Shown here: in pieces, positions 46,818 to 55,662 of the stretch
How the letters are laid out: the number at the start of each line of letters is the position of its first letter
Position numbering within the stretch: the first letter of the stretch is position 1
NCBI GenBank assembly: GCA_963763205.1
Contig: CAVXNQ010000002.1
Coordinates: 62,001-126,000 of the forward strand
Direction of reading: 5' to 3'
Length of the DNA: 64,000 bases
From: DDH964 sp963763205
GTDB lineage: Bacteria > Desulfobacterota > Desulfuromonadia > Desulfuromonadales > DDH964
Notes under the pieces: model-generated
Seen by the model: the letters and a program-made list of their open reading frames with translations, nothing else
Databases searched by the model: none
Told to the model about the DNA's origin: nothing
Translations under genes and position numbers: made by a program

Positions 46818-47997
46818 TTGAAAAACGAATCTTCGTCCGAGGGACAAGGCCACGGGCAGGATGGCGGAAGGGAATCTCAGGAACCCGCCCCTGCTGCCCT
46901 GCACCTGCCGGTTGATGTGCGGAGTTTTTCCCTCGCGCTGCTCACGGTGCTCGCGGTGGTCTTCGTGCTGAATTGGGCCCGCGCAATTTTCATCCCGCTG
47001 ATGCTGGGAGTGATGATCAGCTATGCGCTCGCTCCCTTTGTCAACCTGATGCATAAATGGCGAATCCCGCGCGCCATCGGGGCCGCGGTACTGCTCCTTG
47101 GTATCCTGGGAGGGGCAGGCTCTCTGGTCTATTCGCTCAGCGACGATGCGACCAAGCTGATCGAAACCCTCCCCGACGCCGCGCATAAGTTTCATCTGGC
47201 CCGACTCAAGGACCGGGGAACCTCCGCGGGCACGATGGAGAGCATGCAAAAAACCGCCACCCAACTCGAACAGGTCGCGCAAGGGGAACGGCGCTCCGGC
47301 ACCCGATACCCCGCGCGGGGTGACGCGGGTGCAGATCGAAAAACCCAAACTGAATATTAAAGACTACCTCTGGATGGGGACCAAGGGAGCCGTCGCGTTT
47401 GCCGGCCAGCTCATCATGGTCTTGTTCCTGGCGTATTTCATGTTGGCTTCGGGCGATACCTTCCGGCGCAAACTGGTCAAGATCGCCGGCCCCACCCTCA
47501 GCAAGAAAAAAATCACCCTGCGGGTGCTGGATAAGATTGCCGAACAGATTCAACGCTATCTGCTGGTGCAGATCTTCACCAGCATCCTGGTGGGCGTTGC
47601 GACCTGGCTGGCGTTTCTCTGGATCGGCCTGGAACATGCGGCCGTCTGGGGGATCGCCGCCGGAGTCCTCAAAACGATGCCCTATCTCGGCCCGGTCATC
47701 GTTTGCGCCGGCACCGCCCTCGTCGCCTTTCTTCAATTCGGAACGATCGACATGGTGCTTCTGGTTTCCGGCACCTCGCTGGTCATTACCAGTCTCGAAG
47801 GTTACCTGCTGACCCCCTGGCTTACCGGCCGTGCAAGTCGCATGAGCCCGGTGGTGGTCTTCGTCAGCGTGCTGTTCTGGGGATGGTTGTGGGGCTTGTG
47901 GGGTTTATTGCTGGGCGTGCCCATCATGATGATCATCAAGGCGGTATGCGATCATGTGGAAGATTTGAAGCCCATCGGCGAACTGCTCGGTGATTAG
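46818..47997 (+). CDS. AI-2E family (PerM/TqsA-like) membrane transporter, one frameshift
   Basis: About 392 residues after bridging an extra G near 47286. Seven or eight TM helices; family-like stretches are FSLALLTVLAVVFVLNWARA, PFVNLMHKWRIPRAIGA, and, in the C-terminal half, LQFGTIDMVLLVSGTSLVI and WGLWGLLLGVPIMMIIK. I prefer TTG 46818 as the start because GAGAGG lies seven bases upstream; an ATG at 46761 would overlap the preceding gene by 44 bases. Substrate unknown; family members export autoinducer-2 or act as Na+/H+ exchangers. Confidence 0.85.
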
Positions 47998-48005
47998 GGC
48001 AGAGC

Positions 48006-48859
48006 ATGGGCGTCTGTCTCGGAGAGCGGCGGGTCATCGCTGACCTGTCCACCAGGGAGATGAAGACAAGAGTCAAAAAATCAATCCCGGACAAGACCAG
48101 CTCAAAGATCCAGTCGGTGACCGGAAAAGGGGTCACCGGTGAAGTTGATGGACAAAGGGTGGCGGCAGGCACCGTCGCGCTGCTGGAAAGCCTGGGTATC
48201 AACGCGGGAGACTTGTCGCAACAAGCGGACCGGCAACGTGCTGAAGGCAAGACGGTCATGCTGGTTGCCATTGATGGCAAGGCCGCGGGCTTGATCGGGG
48301 TCGCCGACCCCATCAAGGAGTCCACAGCCGAAGCCATTCGTGATCTGCATGCCGAAGGGATCAGTATCGTGATGATGACCGGTGACAACCGGATCACCGC
48401 GAACGCGATTGCCGGCAAGCTGGAAATCGACCAGGTCCATGCCGAAGTCTTGCCCGAACAAAAAGCCGAACTGATCAAAAAACTTCAGGCGGAAGGCCAT
48501 ATCGTCGCCATGGCGGGTGATGGCATCAACGATGCCCCGGCGCTGGCGCAGGCCCATGTCGGTATCGCCATGGGCACCGGGACCGATGTGGCGATAGAAA
48601 GCGCCGGCATCACTTTGGTCTGGGCGATTTGCAGGGGATCGTCAAGGCCAGGCGCTTAAGCCGGGCCACCATGCGGAATACCAGGCAGAATTTATTTTTC
48701 GCCTTTTATTACAACACGGCGGGTGTGCCGATTGCCGCGGGAGTGTTGTATCCTTTCTTTGGCATATTGCTGTCACCCATGATCGCTGCCACAGCCATGA
48801 GCTTCAGCTCCGTTTCAGTCATCAGCAATTCGCTCCGACTGAAGCGGGTGCAATTATGA
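48006..48859 (+). pseudogene. Truncated copper-transporting P1B ATPase (CopA C-terminal part)
   Basis: From about 48105 the frame matches the nucleotide-binding and C-terminal part of CopA: SVTGKGVTGEVDGQRVAAGT, GVADPIKESTAEAI, MMTGDNRITANAIA and AGDGINDAPALAQA. After a shift near 48630 it continues GIVKARRLSRATMRNTRQNL and the last two helices, ending SLRLKRVQL. The metal-binding domains, the first six helices, the CPC motif and the DKTGTLT phosphorylation site are missing, so it cannot pump. The first 100 bases are unrelated sequence. Confidence 0.88.
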
Positions 48860-48933
48860 TGGCGTCGTCATCCCAGTTGTTTTTGCGAGCGCAGCAGGAA
48901 CGCAGAGCTGAACCGATGAGAGAAACTTGACGC

Positions 48934-49887
48934 ATGGCGACATCGTCCCGAAAAGTGATCTACGCCGCGCTGGCCGGTAATGGCCTGATCGCCATCACCA
49001 AGAGTGTTGCGGCCTTCATGACCGGGAGCTCGGCCATGCTGTCGGAAGCGATCCATTCGGGCGCCGACACGGGCAACCAGATGCTGCTGCTGTACGGACT
49101 GCGGCGGGCGAAACTGCCGGCCGATAGAGAATTTCCCTTTGGACACGGCAAGGAGGTTTACTTCTGGAGTTTTGTGGTTGCCATCGTGCTGTTTGCCGGC
49201 GGTGCCGGGTTTTCCCTGTACAAGGGGATTGATCACCTCCTTTTGCCGGTACCGGTCAAGGACTCTTACGTCAACTATGGCGTGATCGGTCTGGCGCTGG
49301 TTTTCGAAGGGGCCAGCTGGTTTATCGCCCGGAAGGAATTTGCCCGGTCCAAAGGAGCGTGGGGCTATCTCCAGGCCGTTCGTCGGGGAAAAGATCCATC
49401 GATCTTCATCGTCCTGCTGGAGGATTCCGCGGCCATCATCGGCCTGATCGTTGCCTTTGTGGGAATCCTTTGCAGCCAGTTGGCCGGTAATCCGGTCTAT
49501 GACGCCGCCGGAGCCGTCCTCATCGGCCTGCTGCTGGCGGGGACCGCCCTATTGCTCGCCGGCGAGACCAAAAGCCTGTTGATCGGCGAGAGCGCCAACA
49601 AAGAGGTGGTCCAGGGGATTCGGGACCTTGCCGGTTCACGCAAAGAAATCAAACAGGTCAATGAAGTCCTGACCATGCACATGGGGCCAGATTTTATTCT
49701 GGTGAATATCAGCGTCGATTTTGTGGACCCGATTCAGGCGACGGAGGTGGAGCTGACCGTGGCCGCCTTGGACCAGACGATCAAACGAGCCTTCCCACAG
49801 GTTCAACGCATCTTTATCGAAGTGGAGACGTGGCAGGCAAAGGATGAGGCCAGGGATGCGGCGTTGAGTCGTTCCTCCCGGGTGTGA
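48934..49887 (+). CDS. Cation diffusion facilitator (CDF) family metal transporter
   Basis: A 317-residue transporter with six TM helices and a cytoplasmic C-terminal domain. The metal site motifs are SEAIHSGADTGNQ (helix 2, His/Asp) and EDSAAIIGL (helix 5, Asp). It also has FPFGHGKEVYFWSFV, the family signature after helix 2. Likely exports Zn2+, Fe2+ or a similar ion for protons. With the adjoining copA remnant it suggests metal-resistance genes at this end of the island. Confidence 0.92.
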   Translation: MATSSRKVIYAALAGNGLIAITKSVAAFMTGSSAMLSEAIHSGADTGNQMLLLYGLRRAKLPADREFPFGHGKEVYFWSFVVAIVLFAGGAGFSLYKGIDHLLLPVPVKDSYVNYGVIGLALVFEGASWFIARKEFARSKGAWGYLQAVRRGKDPSIFIVLLEDSAAIIGLIVAFVGILCSQLAGNPVYDAAGAVLIGLLLAGTALLLAGETKSLLIGESANKEVVQGIRDLAGSRKEIKQVNEVLTMHMGPDFILVNISVDFVDPIQATEVELTVAALDQTIKRAFPQVQRIFIEVETWQAKDEARDAALSRSSRV

Positions 49888-49898
49888 GCCCACCCACC

Positions 49899-50711
49899 TC
49901 AACCCTTCACCTCATCCGTCCAGACCTTGAAGCTTTTCAGTATGTTGGGTCCGAACGCGTTGCTGATGGGGACATCGGCGGCATCCCGTCCCCGGGCGAT
50001 CAGTACCCGGCCGATCCGCGGTACGTTGTTGCGAGGATCAAAGACATACCAGTGCCCGCCAAGATAGGCCTCAAACCAGGCGGCGAAATCCATCGGTTCG
50101 TAGGTCGGCGGCCTGCCGATGTCGCTCAGGTAACCGGTGCAATAGCGCGCCGGGATGTTCATGCAACGGCAGAACGCGATGGCGAGATGGGTATAGTCAC
50201 GGCAGACACCAGACCCTTCGTTGTAGGTTTCCCAGGCCGTCTTGGTGGCGCGGGCGTGTTCATAGCCGAAGGCGATATGTTGATGGACGAAATTGCAGAT
50301 CGCTTGAACCCGTCCCCAGCCGGTGGGTGACCGTTGGAACAGTCGCCAGGCCACCTCGGAGAGCAGATCGGTTTCGCAATACCGGCTGCCCAGAAGGAAG
50401 ACCAGGGTCTCCTCGGGAAGGTCCTGCACCGGAATCTGCTGGGCAGAGGCGACAACCACATCCCTCTCCCCCTTATCGTTCACGATCGCCTCGGCAGACA
50501 GTTTGATCTCGCCCTTGGGTGCGACGATCCGGCTGCACCAGTTGCCGAAGGCATCGCGATAGGCAATTACGGGGATCGGCTGGCTGGTGATGAGATGGTC
50601 GGGGACAACGACATCGGAAGCGCGGGAATAATGGATGTGCAGCGTCAGGATCATCGGGGTCGGCTGGGGACAGTCGTAGATGAGTTCGTAACCGACCCGG
50701 ATTTGCATCAC
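49899..50711 (-). CDS. Transglutaminase-like cysteine protease-fold protein
   Basis: A 270-residue protein with an N-terminal beta domain and a transglutaminase core. The catalytic triad can be placed as Cys in GSGVCRDYTHLAI, His in YLGGHWYVFDPRN and Asp in the same segment. Members hydrolyse or cross-link peptides; many bacterial ones have unknown targets. Two ATGs stand at the start (50711, 50708). It is convergent with the CDF gene, and MITE copy B lies 58 bases upstream of it. Confidence 0.88.
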   Translation of the reverse strand: MMQIRVGYELIYDCPQPTPMILTLHIHYSRASDVVVPDHLITSQPIPVIAYRDAFGNWCSRIVAPKGEIKLSAEAIVNDKGERDVVVASAQQIPVQDLPEETLVFLLGSRYCETDLLSEVAWRLFQRSPTGWGRVQAICNFVHQHIAFGYEHARATKTAWETYNEGSGVCRDYTHLAIAFCRCMNIPARYCTGYLSDIGRPPTYEPMDFAAWFEAYLGGHWYVFDPRNNVPRIGRVLIARGRDAADVPISNAFGPNILKSFKVWTDEVKG

Positions 50712-50768
50712 TGGCCTCCTTGGTAGTGCCCTGCATGGCGTGAGAGAATAGACCTAAAGTCCATAGTT

Positions 50769-50960
50769 TAGACTAGTTTTCCATCCGGAAACGGTTCTTT
50801 TCCGCCGTGGCTGCGTCAATCTGCAGTCTTGCTTGTGCGGCGTACCGATGTACTCCTCCGCGCAAGCCCTTGATTTCCTTACCACGAGGAAAAACTCCTC
50901 GTTTCCAAATCGGAAACTGCGCTGTGTCCCTCTGGAGTTTCCGGATGGACTCTAGACTAG
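50769..50960. mobile_element. MITE-like element, copy B, inverted, with 8-bp target duplication
   Basis: The element (50777-50952) is the reverse complement of copy A at 1791-1965, with 4 mismatches over the 170-base core. It is flanked by the direct repeat TAGACTAG (50769-50776 and 50953-50960), different from copy A's CTAGAGGA, which shows a separate insertion. Inverted ends TCCATCCGGAAAC and GTTTCCGGATGGA are exact. Confidence 0.87.
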
Positions 50961-51024
50961 TGTGTTGAAAAAATAAATCCTCGCAACCCCGGAGCCAGCA
51001 GCTTGCGTGTACCGAGCCAACCGC

Positions 51025-52986
51025 TCAATTCCCCTGCTTTATTGGCTGCCTCTCCGCCAGCAACAGAGTCTGACCATTCCATCCCGGAGTCGTTGGCACC
51101 TTTTGCAGAGTGCGCTTCACCGACCGAACGATCGCCTCGGGAGGGAGGGCCGTGAGCAACTTCTGCAGCGCCGGGGAATAATTTCCGGTGCCTCGCGGCA
51201 GGGTCAACAGGCTTCCCATGGAATAGGCAAATTCACTGTCCACCGACCCGACCCAAAGAGGCTGATTTCGGTCCGACAATCTGAACTCCGTCGGCCAGAG
51301 ACGCAGGACCAACCGCTGTTCACCCTGATTCAATGACAGCCGCAGGCGCTCCTGCCGCCCATTTTCCAGGAGCGGCACCAAAGGAAGCTGTCGAATCGTG
51401 GCGTGAGGGGCCAGAATGTTCAGCAATTGCCTCAAGTTGAGACCCGCGGTGATTGTCCAACCTTGTTTGATGAGCAAGGCAGACAAATACTCCGGATCGC
51501 CCCCCCATTGGAGGTTGAGAGGCCCTTCAACCTCCCCACCCAGGTCTATTCGTCTACCCGGCAACTCTTGCCAGGCCTGTTCCCGCCAGTTTTCGTCCCG
51601 CAACTCCCGTATCGGGTTCTGGATCTGGTAGCGGGCAAGATCACGCGCATGCTGGGACTGGATGTTCCAGGTGCCGGTCAGCACCATGGCAAGGAGCACT
51701 GCGTCGAGAAGAAGTCCTTTAGGCGGTGGGCTCCCCGGACGCCGCAGATAAAAAATCCCCAGGAGTGTCACCCAGGCCCACCCCAGGGACAACCCGCCAA
51801 GGACATCGGAGAGCCAGTGTGCCCCCAGGTAGAGTCGCGAGAAGGCGATCAGCAGTGATATGCCGATGGCGAAACCGAACGGAAACCATCGGCAGCCTGG
51901 ACTGAAGCCCCGCACTAGAATAATGGCCAGGAATCCGTAAAGCACCACACTCATGGTGGCATGTCCACTGGGAAATCCCCAGGAAGAGATGCCCTGATAA
52001 ATCTCAATGGGCCGCGGACGATGGAGGAGCCACTTGAAGAGTTGCACCAGCCCTGTGCCACCGCCGGCAGCGAGCAGCCAGAAACCGGCAGTCCTGAACT
52101 GACGACGGAACAGGAGGACCAGAAGCACGGTGGCGGCGATACCAACATTGACCAGCCAACCGCCCAACTCGGTCACGGCGACCAGCAGCTGGTCTCCCCA
52201 GGAGGTGCGAAGGGCGCGCAAAAGCCGGTAGACAGCCTGATCCGCCTGCACTAAAGGATCACCCGGCAAAAGATTCTCCAGAACGCCGGAAAAGGCCCAG
52301 GCGGCCAAAAACAGGGTCAGGCTAAGCAGAGGAAACAGCAGTCGTTCTTTTTCAGGCCCGAGTTTTCCCAGCAGGGTGTAGGCCTTGCGACAAAGCCAGA
52401 AGGTGAACCAGAGCAGCAGACCCAGCAGCAGAAACAGCAGGCTCAGCCGGGAGCTGATTGCGCCAATCAGGGTCAACGAACCAGCGAGCACCATTCCGGG
52501 GAGAATGTAAACAACAGCCCAACCGACGGCCGAGAGGACATTGATCCAAAAGAAGCGCAACGGCGGCATATCCAGCATCCCGGCAATAGCCGGGATAACC
52601 GGACGGACGGGCCCGACAAAGCGACCGAGGAGGACACTCTTGCCGCCGTGCCGCTGAAAAAATGCTTCTCCGCGAGCCAATATCCTGGGGTAGCTGCGAA
52701 ACGGCCAGCGCTGCTTCAGTTCCAGATGGTAGTGCCGCCCCAACCAGTAGCTGATGCCATCTCCGGCTACGGCTCCGATCATGGCGGTCAGCAGGGTGAC
52801 GGGAACCGAAATCGCGCCGACCCCGGCCAGTGCCCCGACCCCGATCATGATGACTGTGCCAGGGACCAACTGTCCAACCAGCGCCAGAGATTCGCAGAAC
52901 GAAACCAGCCATATGAGCAAGTATGCTGCCTCCGGATGCAAGCTCACCCACTGCAGGGTGGCATTCCAGAGGTCTGTCCATACCAT
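51025..52986 (-). CDS. Three-domain membrane protein: DedA/VTT + PAP2 phosphatase + LssY C-terminal domain
   Basis: A 653-residue fusion. Residues of about 1-210 are a DedA/SNARE-associated (VTT) domain (GQLVPGTVIMIGVGALAG, GRFVGPVRPVIPAIAG). Residues of about 225-440 are a PAP2 phosphatase with all three catalytic motifs: KWLLHRPRP, PSGHAT and SRLYLGAHWLSDV. Residues of about 460-653 resemble the LssY C-terminal domain (YLSALLIKQGWTITAGLNLR). DedA proteins help move undecaprenyl phosphate and PAP2 domains dephosphorylate the pyrophosphate, so a fused lipid-carrier recycling enzyme is plausible. Start ATG 52986. Confidence 0.9.
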   Translation of the reverse strand: MVWTDLWNATLQWVSLHPEAAYLLIWLVSFCESLALVGQLVPGTVIMIGVGALAGVGAISVPVTLLTAMIGAVAGDGISYWLGRHYHLELKQRWPFRSYPRILARGEAFFQRHGGKSVLLGRFVGPVRPVIPAIAGMLDMPPLRFFWINVLSAVGWAVVYILPGMVLAGSLTLIGAISSRLSLLFLLLGLLLWFTFWLCRKAYTLLGKLGPEKERLLFPLLSLTLFLAAWAFSGVLENLLPGDPLVQADQAVYRLLRALRTSWGDQLLVAVTELGGWLVNVGIAATVLLVLLFRRQFRTAGFWLLAAGGGTGLVQLFKWLLHRPRPIEIYQGISSWGFPSGHATMSVVLYGFLAIILVRGFSPGCRWFPFGFAIGISLLIAFSRLYLGAHWLSDVLGGLSLGWAWVTLLGIFYLRRPGSPPPKGLLLDAVLLAMVLTGTWNIQSQHARDLARYQIQNPIRELRDENWREQAWQELPGRRIDLGGEVEGPLNLQWGGDPEYLSALLIKQGWTITAGLNLRQLLNILAPHATIRQLPLVPLLENGRQERLRLSLNQGEQRLVLRLWPTEFRLSDRNQPLWVGSVDSEFAYSMGSLLTLPRGTGNYSPALQKLLTALPPEAIVRSVKRTLQKVPTTPGWNGQTLLLAERQPIKQGN

Positions 52987-53069
52987 AGGCCCTCATTGCG
53001 CGTAATCGTCTCTTACTCGCGAAACCTCATGGAGATAAGACCCCGCTGCACTTTTCCTTCAGGCACACT

Positions 53070-53220
53070 TGATGGCGTCGAAAAAGTCCGTCCTACTGCG
53101 TTACGACGTTTTTTCAGGACCTCGACATACCTGATGTATGCCTTCGCCCCTGAAAAACCACCAGGCCTTGTAGGACCAAATTTTTTCTTAGCCATCCTCC
53201 GAGTTTTTGCGAAGGCATCA
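53070..53220. repeat. Long imperfect palindrome, dispersed-element type
   Basis: The left arm (53071 onward) reads GATGGCGTCGAAAAAG and then GTCCTAC, GTTTTTTCAGG and CATAC. The right arm returns TGTATG, CCTGAAAAAC, GTAGGAC and finally TTTTTCTTAGCCATC at 53196. A second outer repeat TTTTTGCGAAGGCATCA ends at 53220. Arms are about 60 bases with scattered mismatches around a 4-base centre (CTGA). No gene is inside. Confidence 0.8.
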
Positions 53221-53230
53221 CACTTGTTAC

Positions 53231-54652
53231 CTACAACCCCTTCTGGGCCGATTTATTCCGATACATCCTCTGGTCACTCAGTTCCAAAACCTCCGCCAGT
53301 TGCTCTCTATTTTTGGCGGTTGCAATGCCGAAGGCGATGCTCAGCTGGCCATTTTTGATTTCCGGGCAACCCCTAATTCTCTCCACTGCATCCTCCGCAA
53401 CCTCTTTACTCGTTCCCGGCAGGAGAATGGCAAACTCGTCTCCCCCGATTCGGGCCACGATGTCTTCGGCCCGGAAGGCACCCAGAATAATCCGGCCTGC
53501 CAGCTGGATCAGCTTGTCCCCCGCTTCATGCCCCAGGGCATCATTGACCTTTTTCAGACCGTTGACATCCGCCATCACGACGCTGATGGGAAACATTCGT
53601 CCATGGGCAAACCGTTCCAGTTCTCCATCGAAAAATGCCCAGTTATAGAGGCCGGTCAATTTGTCGTGGGTACTGTCGTGCCGAAGCAAATCTTCGACTT
53701 CCCTGCGGCGGGTAAAATCATGCTCGCCGCCGATGACCCCAATGATCCCGCCGGCGTCATTGAATATAGGCATTTGGGTTTTTTCCAGGTGCTGGCTCTT
53801 CCCTTGCGGATCAACAAGGGTCTCTTCGCAGTAGTTGCACCGGCCGGTCGCCAGGGCGGCTCTGAAAGCCCGCTGGTATTTCTCGGCGCGCTCGGCCGGA
53901 TAGATATCAAAGTCGGTTTTTCCGATGAGGTCCTTGGGTGCCATGCCCAGTGTCTTGCAAAAGGGCGCATTGACCGCGACATACCTCCCTTCCCGGTCCT
54001 TCAGCCAGGCCGCATTGGAACTATGATCAAGAATCGCCTGCTGCTGCCAGATGACTTCCCTGATGCGCTCTTCGGCCAGCTTGCCCGCCGTGTCATCAAC
54101 GATTGCGGTCAGGATACATCCTTTTTCGCGTTCGAGCGTCGCCACCGTGATACTCTGCAGTTGGCCATGGATCACCGTGCCGGCCTTGCCCTTGAGGGTG
54201 ACTTCACATCGCTGTATCCCAGGTTCTTCGAAGACACTTTCGAGGTGCCGGGAAAAAACCTCGCTTCCTGCCGCATCGGCAATAAAACCGCTAAAAGGTT
54301 TAGCGATCAGCCGCCGCCGCTCTTTGCCCAGCAGTTGGGCGCCGGCGAGATTGACTTCCCGGATCAGTCCCTGAAAATCCAGGGTGAAATCGCCGATGGG
54401 TGCAAAATCGTAGAGTTCTGCATACTTGTTTCTCGATAGCTGGAGTTCTTCCTGAATTCGGCGCAGTTCTTCGTTCTGCATCTCCAGTTCGACCTGGTGG
54501 ATATCAAGTTCCTGGACAAGCCGCCGCATCTCACCCTCGACCCGTGGTGGCTGCAACTCAGCTATTTTCGCCTCCCCCGGTTCTTCCAACTGGCGGCGCA
54601 ATTCGGTTATTTCCCGAATTAATTGGGCTTTTGTTTTTTCCTTATCGTTCAT
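53231..54652 (-). CDS. PAS-PAS-GGDEF diguanylate cyclase
   Basis: A 473-residue cytoplasmic signalling protein. Residues 1-80 are coiled coil (QLIREITELRRQLEEPG and HQVELEMQNEELRRIQEEL). Two PAS domains follow: FAPIGDFTLDFQGLIREVN and HSSNAAWLKDREGRYVAVNA with FCKTLGMAPKDLIGKTD. The GGDEF domain (from about residue 315) has the intact active site RIGGDEFAILLPG, so it should make cyclic di-GMP. No membrane helix. It is bracketed by two unrelated palindromes (53.07 and 54.72 kb). Confidence 0.93.
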   Translation of the reverse strand: MNDKEKTKAQLIREITELRRQLEEPGEAKIAELQPPRVEGEMRRLVQELDIHQVELEMQNEELRRIQEELQLSRNKYAELYDFAPIGDFTLDFQGLIREVNLAGAQLLGKERRRLIAKPFSGFIADAAGSEVFSRHLESVFEEPGIQRCEVTLKGKAGTVIHGQLQSITVATLEREKGCILTAIVDDTAGKLAEERIREVIWQQQAILDHSSNAAWLKDREGRYVAVNAPFCKTLGMAPKDLIGKTDFDIYPAERAEKYQRAFRAALATGRCNYCEETLVDPQGKSQHLEKTQMPIFNDAGGIIGVIGGEHDFTRRREVEDLLRHDSTHDKLTGLYNWAFFDGELERFAHGRMFPISVVMADVNGLKKVNDALGHEAGDKLIQLAGRIILGAFRAEDIVARIGGDEFAILLPGTSKEVAEDAVERIRGCPEIKNGQLSIAFGIATAKNREQLAEVLELSDQRMYRNKSAQKGL

Positions 54653-54717
54653 GGTAAACCCGATGGTGTCTCAAATGGGTCCGGTCCCCGCGAAGAGCAC
54701 AAACATAAGACCTAAAA

Positions 54718-54797
54718 TGTAAGAAATTGACGCGTTGATTACAGAATCCGATAATTGCGGGCGGAGGATTCTGTAATCAACGCGTCAATTTCTTACA
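54718..54797. repeat. Perfect 32-bp inverted repeat with 16-base loop
   Basis: Bases 54718-54749 (TGTAAGAAATTGACGCG at the outside) are the exact reverse complement of 54766-54797 (32 of 32). The loop is GATAATTGCGGGCGGA. No U-tract follows on either strand. It lies 66 bases upstream of the diguanylate cyclase start, so it may affect its transcription. Confidence 0.95.
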
Positions 54798-54921
54798 CAT
54801 AAAGTTTCCCATGGCTCTCAACTTTAACAGCCCGTTGCCATGTTGCTGCGAGGCCGGCTTGCCATGGCGAGCTGCGTTTAATAGCTCAATATTTTTTAGT
54901 CCTTGCTCTCATTTATGGTAG

Positions 54922-55113
54922 TCAGGTTTCCTCTTCTTTTTCCCAAAAAAGCATCATCTGCGTGGTAGTAGAGCTATGCTCATTTATGAGTCGCTGGGTG
55001 CTAACCAACCGCCAGCCGAGCCTGGCCATGCCATCGAGGTGCTCCTGTAAATCAAGTGCCAGGAGATCGTTTGCGGGATAGTGCTTGGTTGTAAATGTAT
55101 AGGATTTCCCCAT
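54922..55113 (-). CDS. Small DUF4177-like protein, 63 residues
   Basis: Starts ATG 55113 behind AAAGGAG and ends at 54922. The sequence MGKSYTFTTKHYPANDLLAL with LDGMARLGWRLVSTQRLI and MMLFWEKEEE resembles DUF4177, small proteins with a two-strand/helix/strand pattern and no known function. Single-gene unit. Between 54798 and 54921 nothing is seen. Confidence 0.65.
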   Translation of the reverse strand: MGKSYTFTTKHYPANDLLALDLQEHLDGMARLGWRLVSTQRLINEHSSTTTQMMLFWEKEEET

Positions 55114-55404
55114 GGCAATTCTCCTTTCGAAGCTTTCCCTGCTTTTCAATTGTACGAGCTTTTTGCCCGTATACTTCACAATTGCCCCCCCCTCTGGTGC
55201 TATTTGCGCCTGGCCGAAGAATTAATGGCGACTGCAATTGAAGCGTAGGCTTCCCAGAAAATTGCCAGTTCAAAACTGGAGGTAAAGCAGAAAACCGCTA
55301 TTCAGCTCAATGCCGAAAACAGCGGTTCGTCGTGATTTTTCAGGTGCCCGCTGACCGGTTCCATTCCCCATGGAATACAATCAAGTAAGCCCAAGACAAT
55401 CTAC

Positions 55405-55428
55405 CCTCGTTTCCAACACGGAAACTGC
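55405..55428 (-). repeat. Isolated copy of the MITE's internal GTTTCC/GGAAAC palindrome
   Basis: On the minus strand the 24 bases GCAGTTTCCGTGTTGGAAAC plus GAGG match the inner part of the MITE-like element (GCAGTTTCCGATTTGGAAAC plus GAGG) with 2 differences. The rest of the element is absent. Confidence 0.5.
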
Positions 55429-55437
55429 ACCATGTAA

Positions 55438-55471
55438 GAACACCCCGCTTGGAGCGCCAAGCGGGGTGTTC
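55438..55471. terminator. Perfect 15-bp hairpin, possible bidirectional terminator
   Basis: GAACACCCCGCTTGG (55438-55452) pairs exactly with CCAAGCGGGGTGTTC (55457-55471), loop AGCG. There is no U-tract. A weaker hairpin AACCGCT/AGCGGTT (55293-55327) followed by GATTTTT lies nearby. Apart from these and the palindrome at 55405, the stretch 55114-55662 holds no gene I can support. Confidence 0.5.
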
Positions 55472-55662
55472 ATGTTCTGAAAGTAGTAACATTCAAGAAT
55501 GTAGCGGGGAAAACAGTGGTTACCGAATCTCCTGACTGATAGTAAAATTCCCCAAGTAACTACATCCCAGTATCTACCTTCCAGCACCCCTGTTCCCGGA
55601 GCGGCGTTGATTGTTAAAGCCGCCTGGAAACGTTAAAGTTCTGAGACCTTCCCGAAAACTTA

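Noticed and set aside
48006..48660. A functional short P-type ATPase
   Set aside because: It lacks the phosphorylation site and the transport helices, so it is a gene fragment.
55381..55587. A 68-residue minus-strand frame
   Set aside because: It spans a perfect terminator-like hairpin and the GTTTCC palindrome, and has no ribosome binding site.
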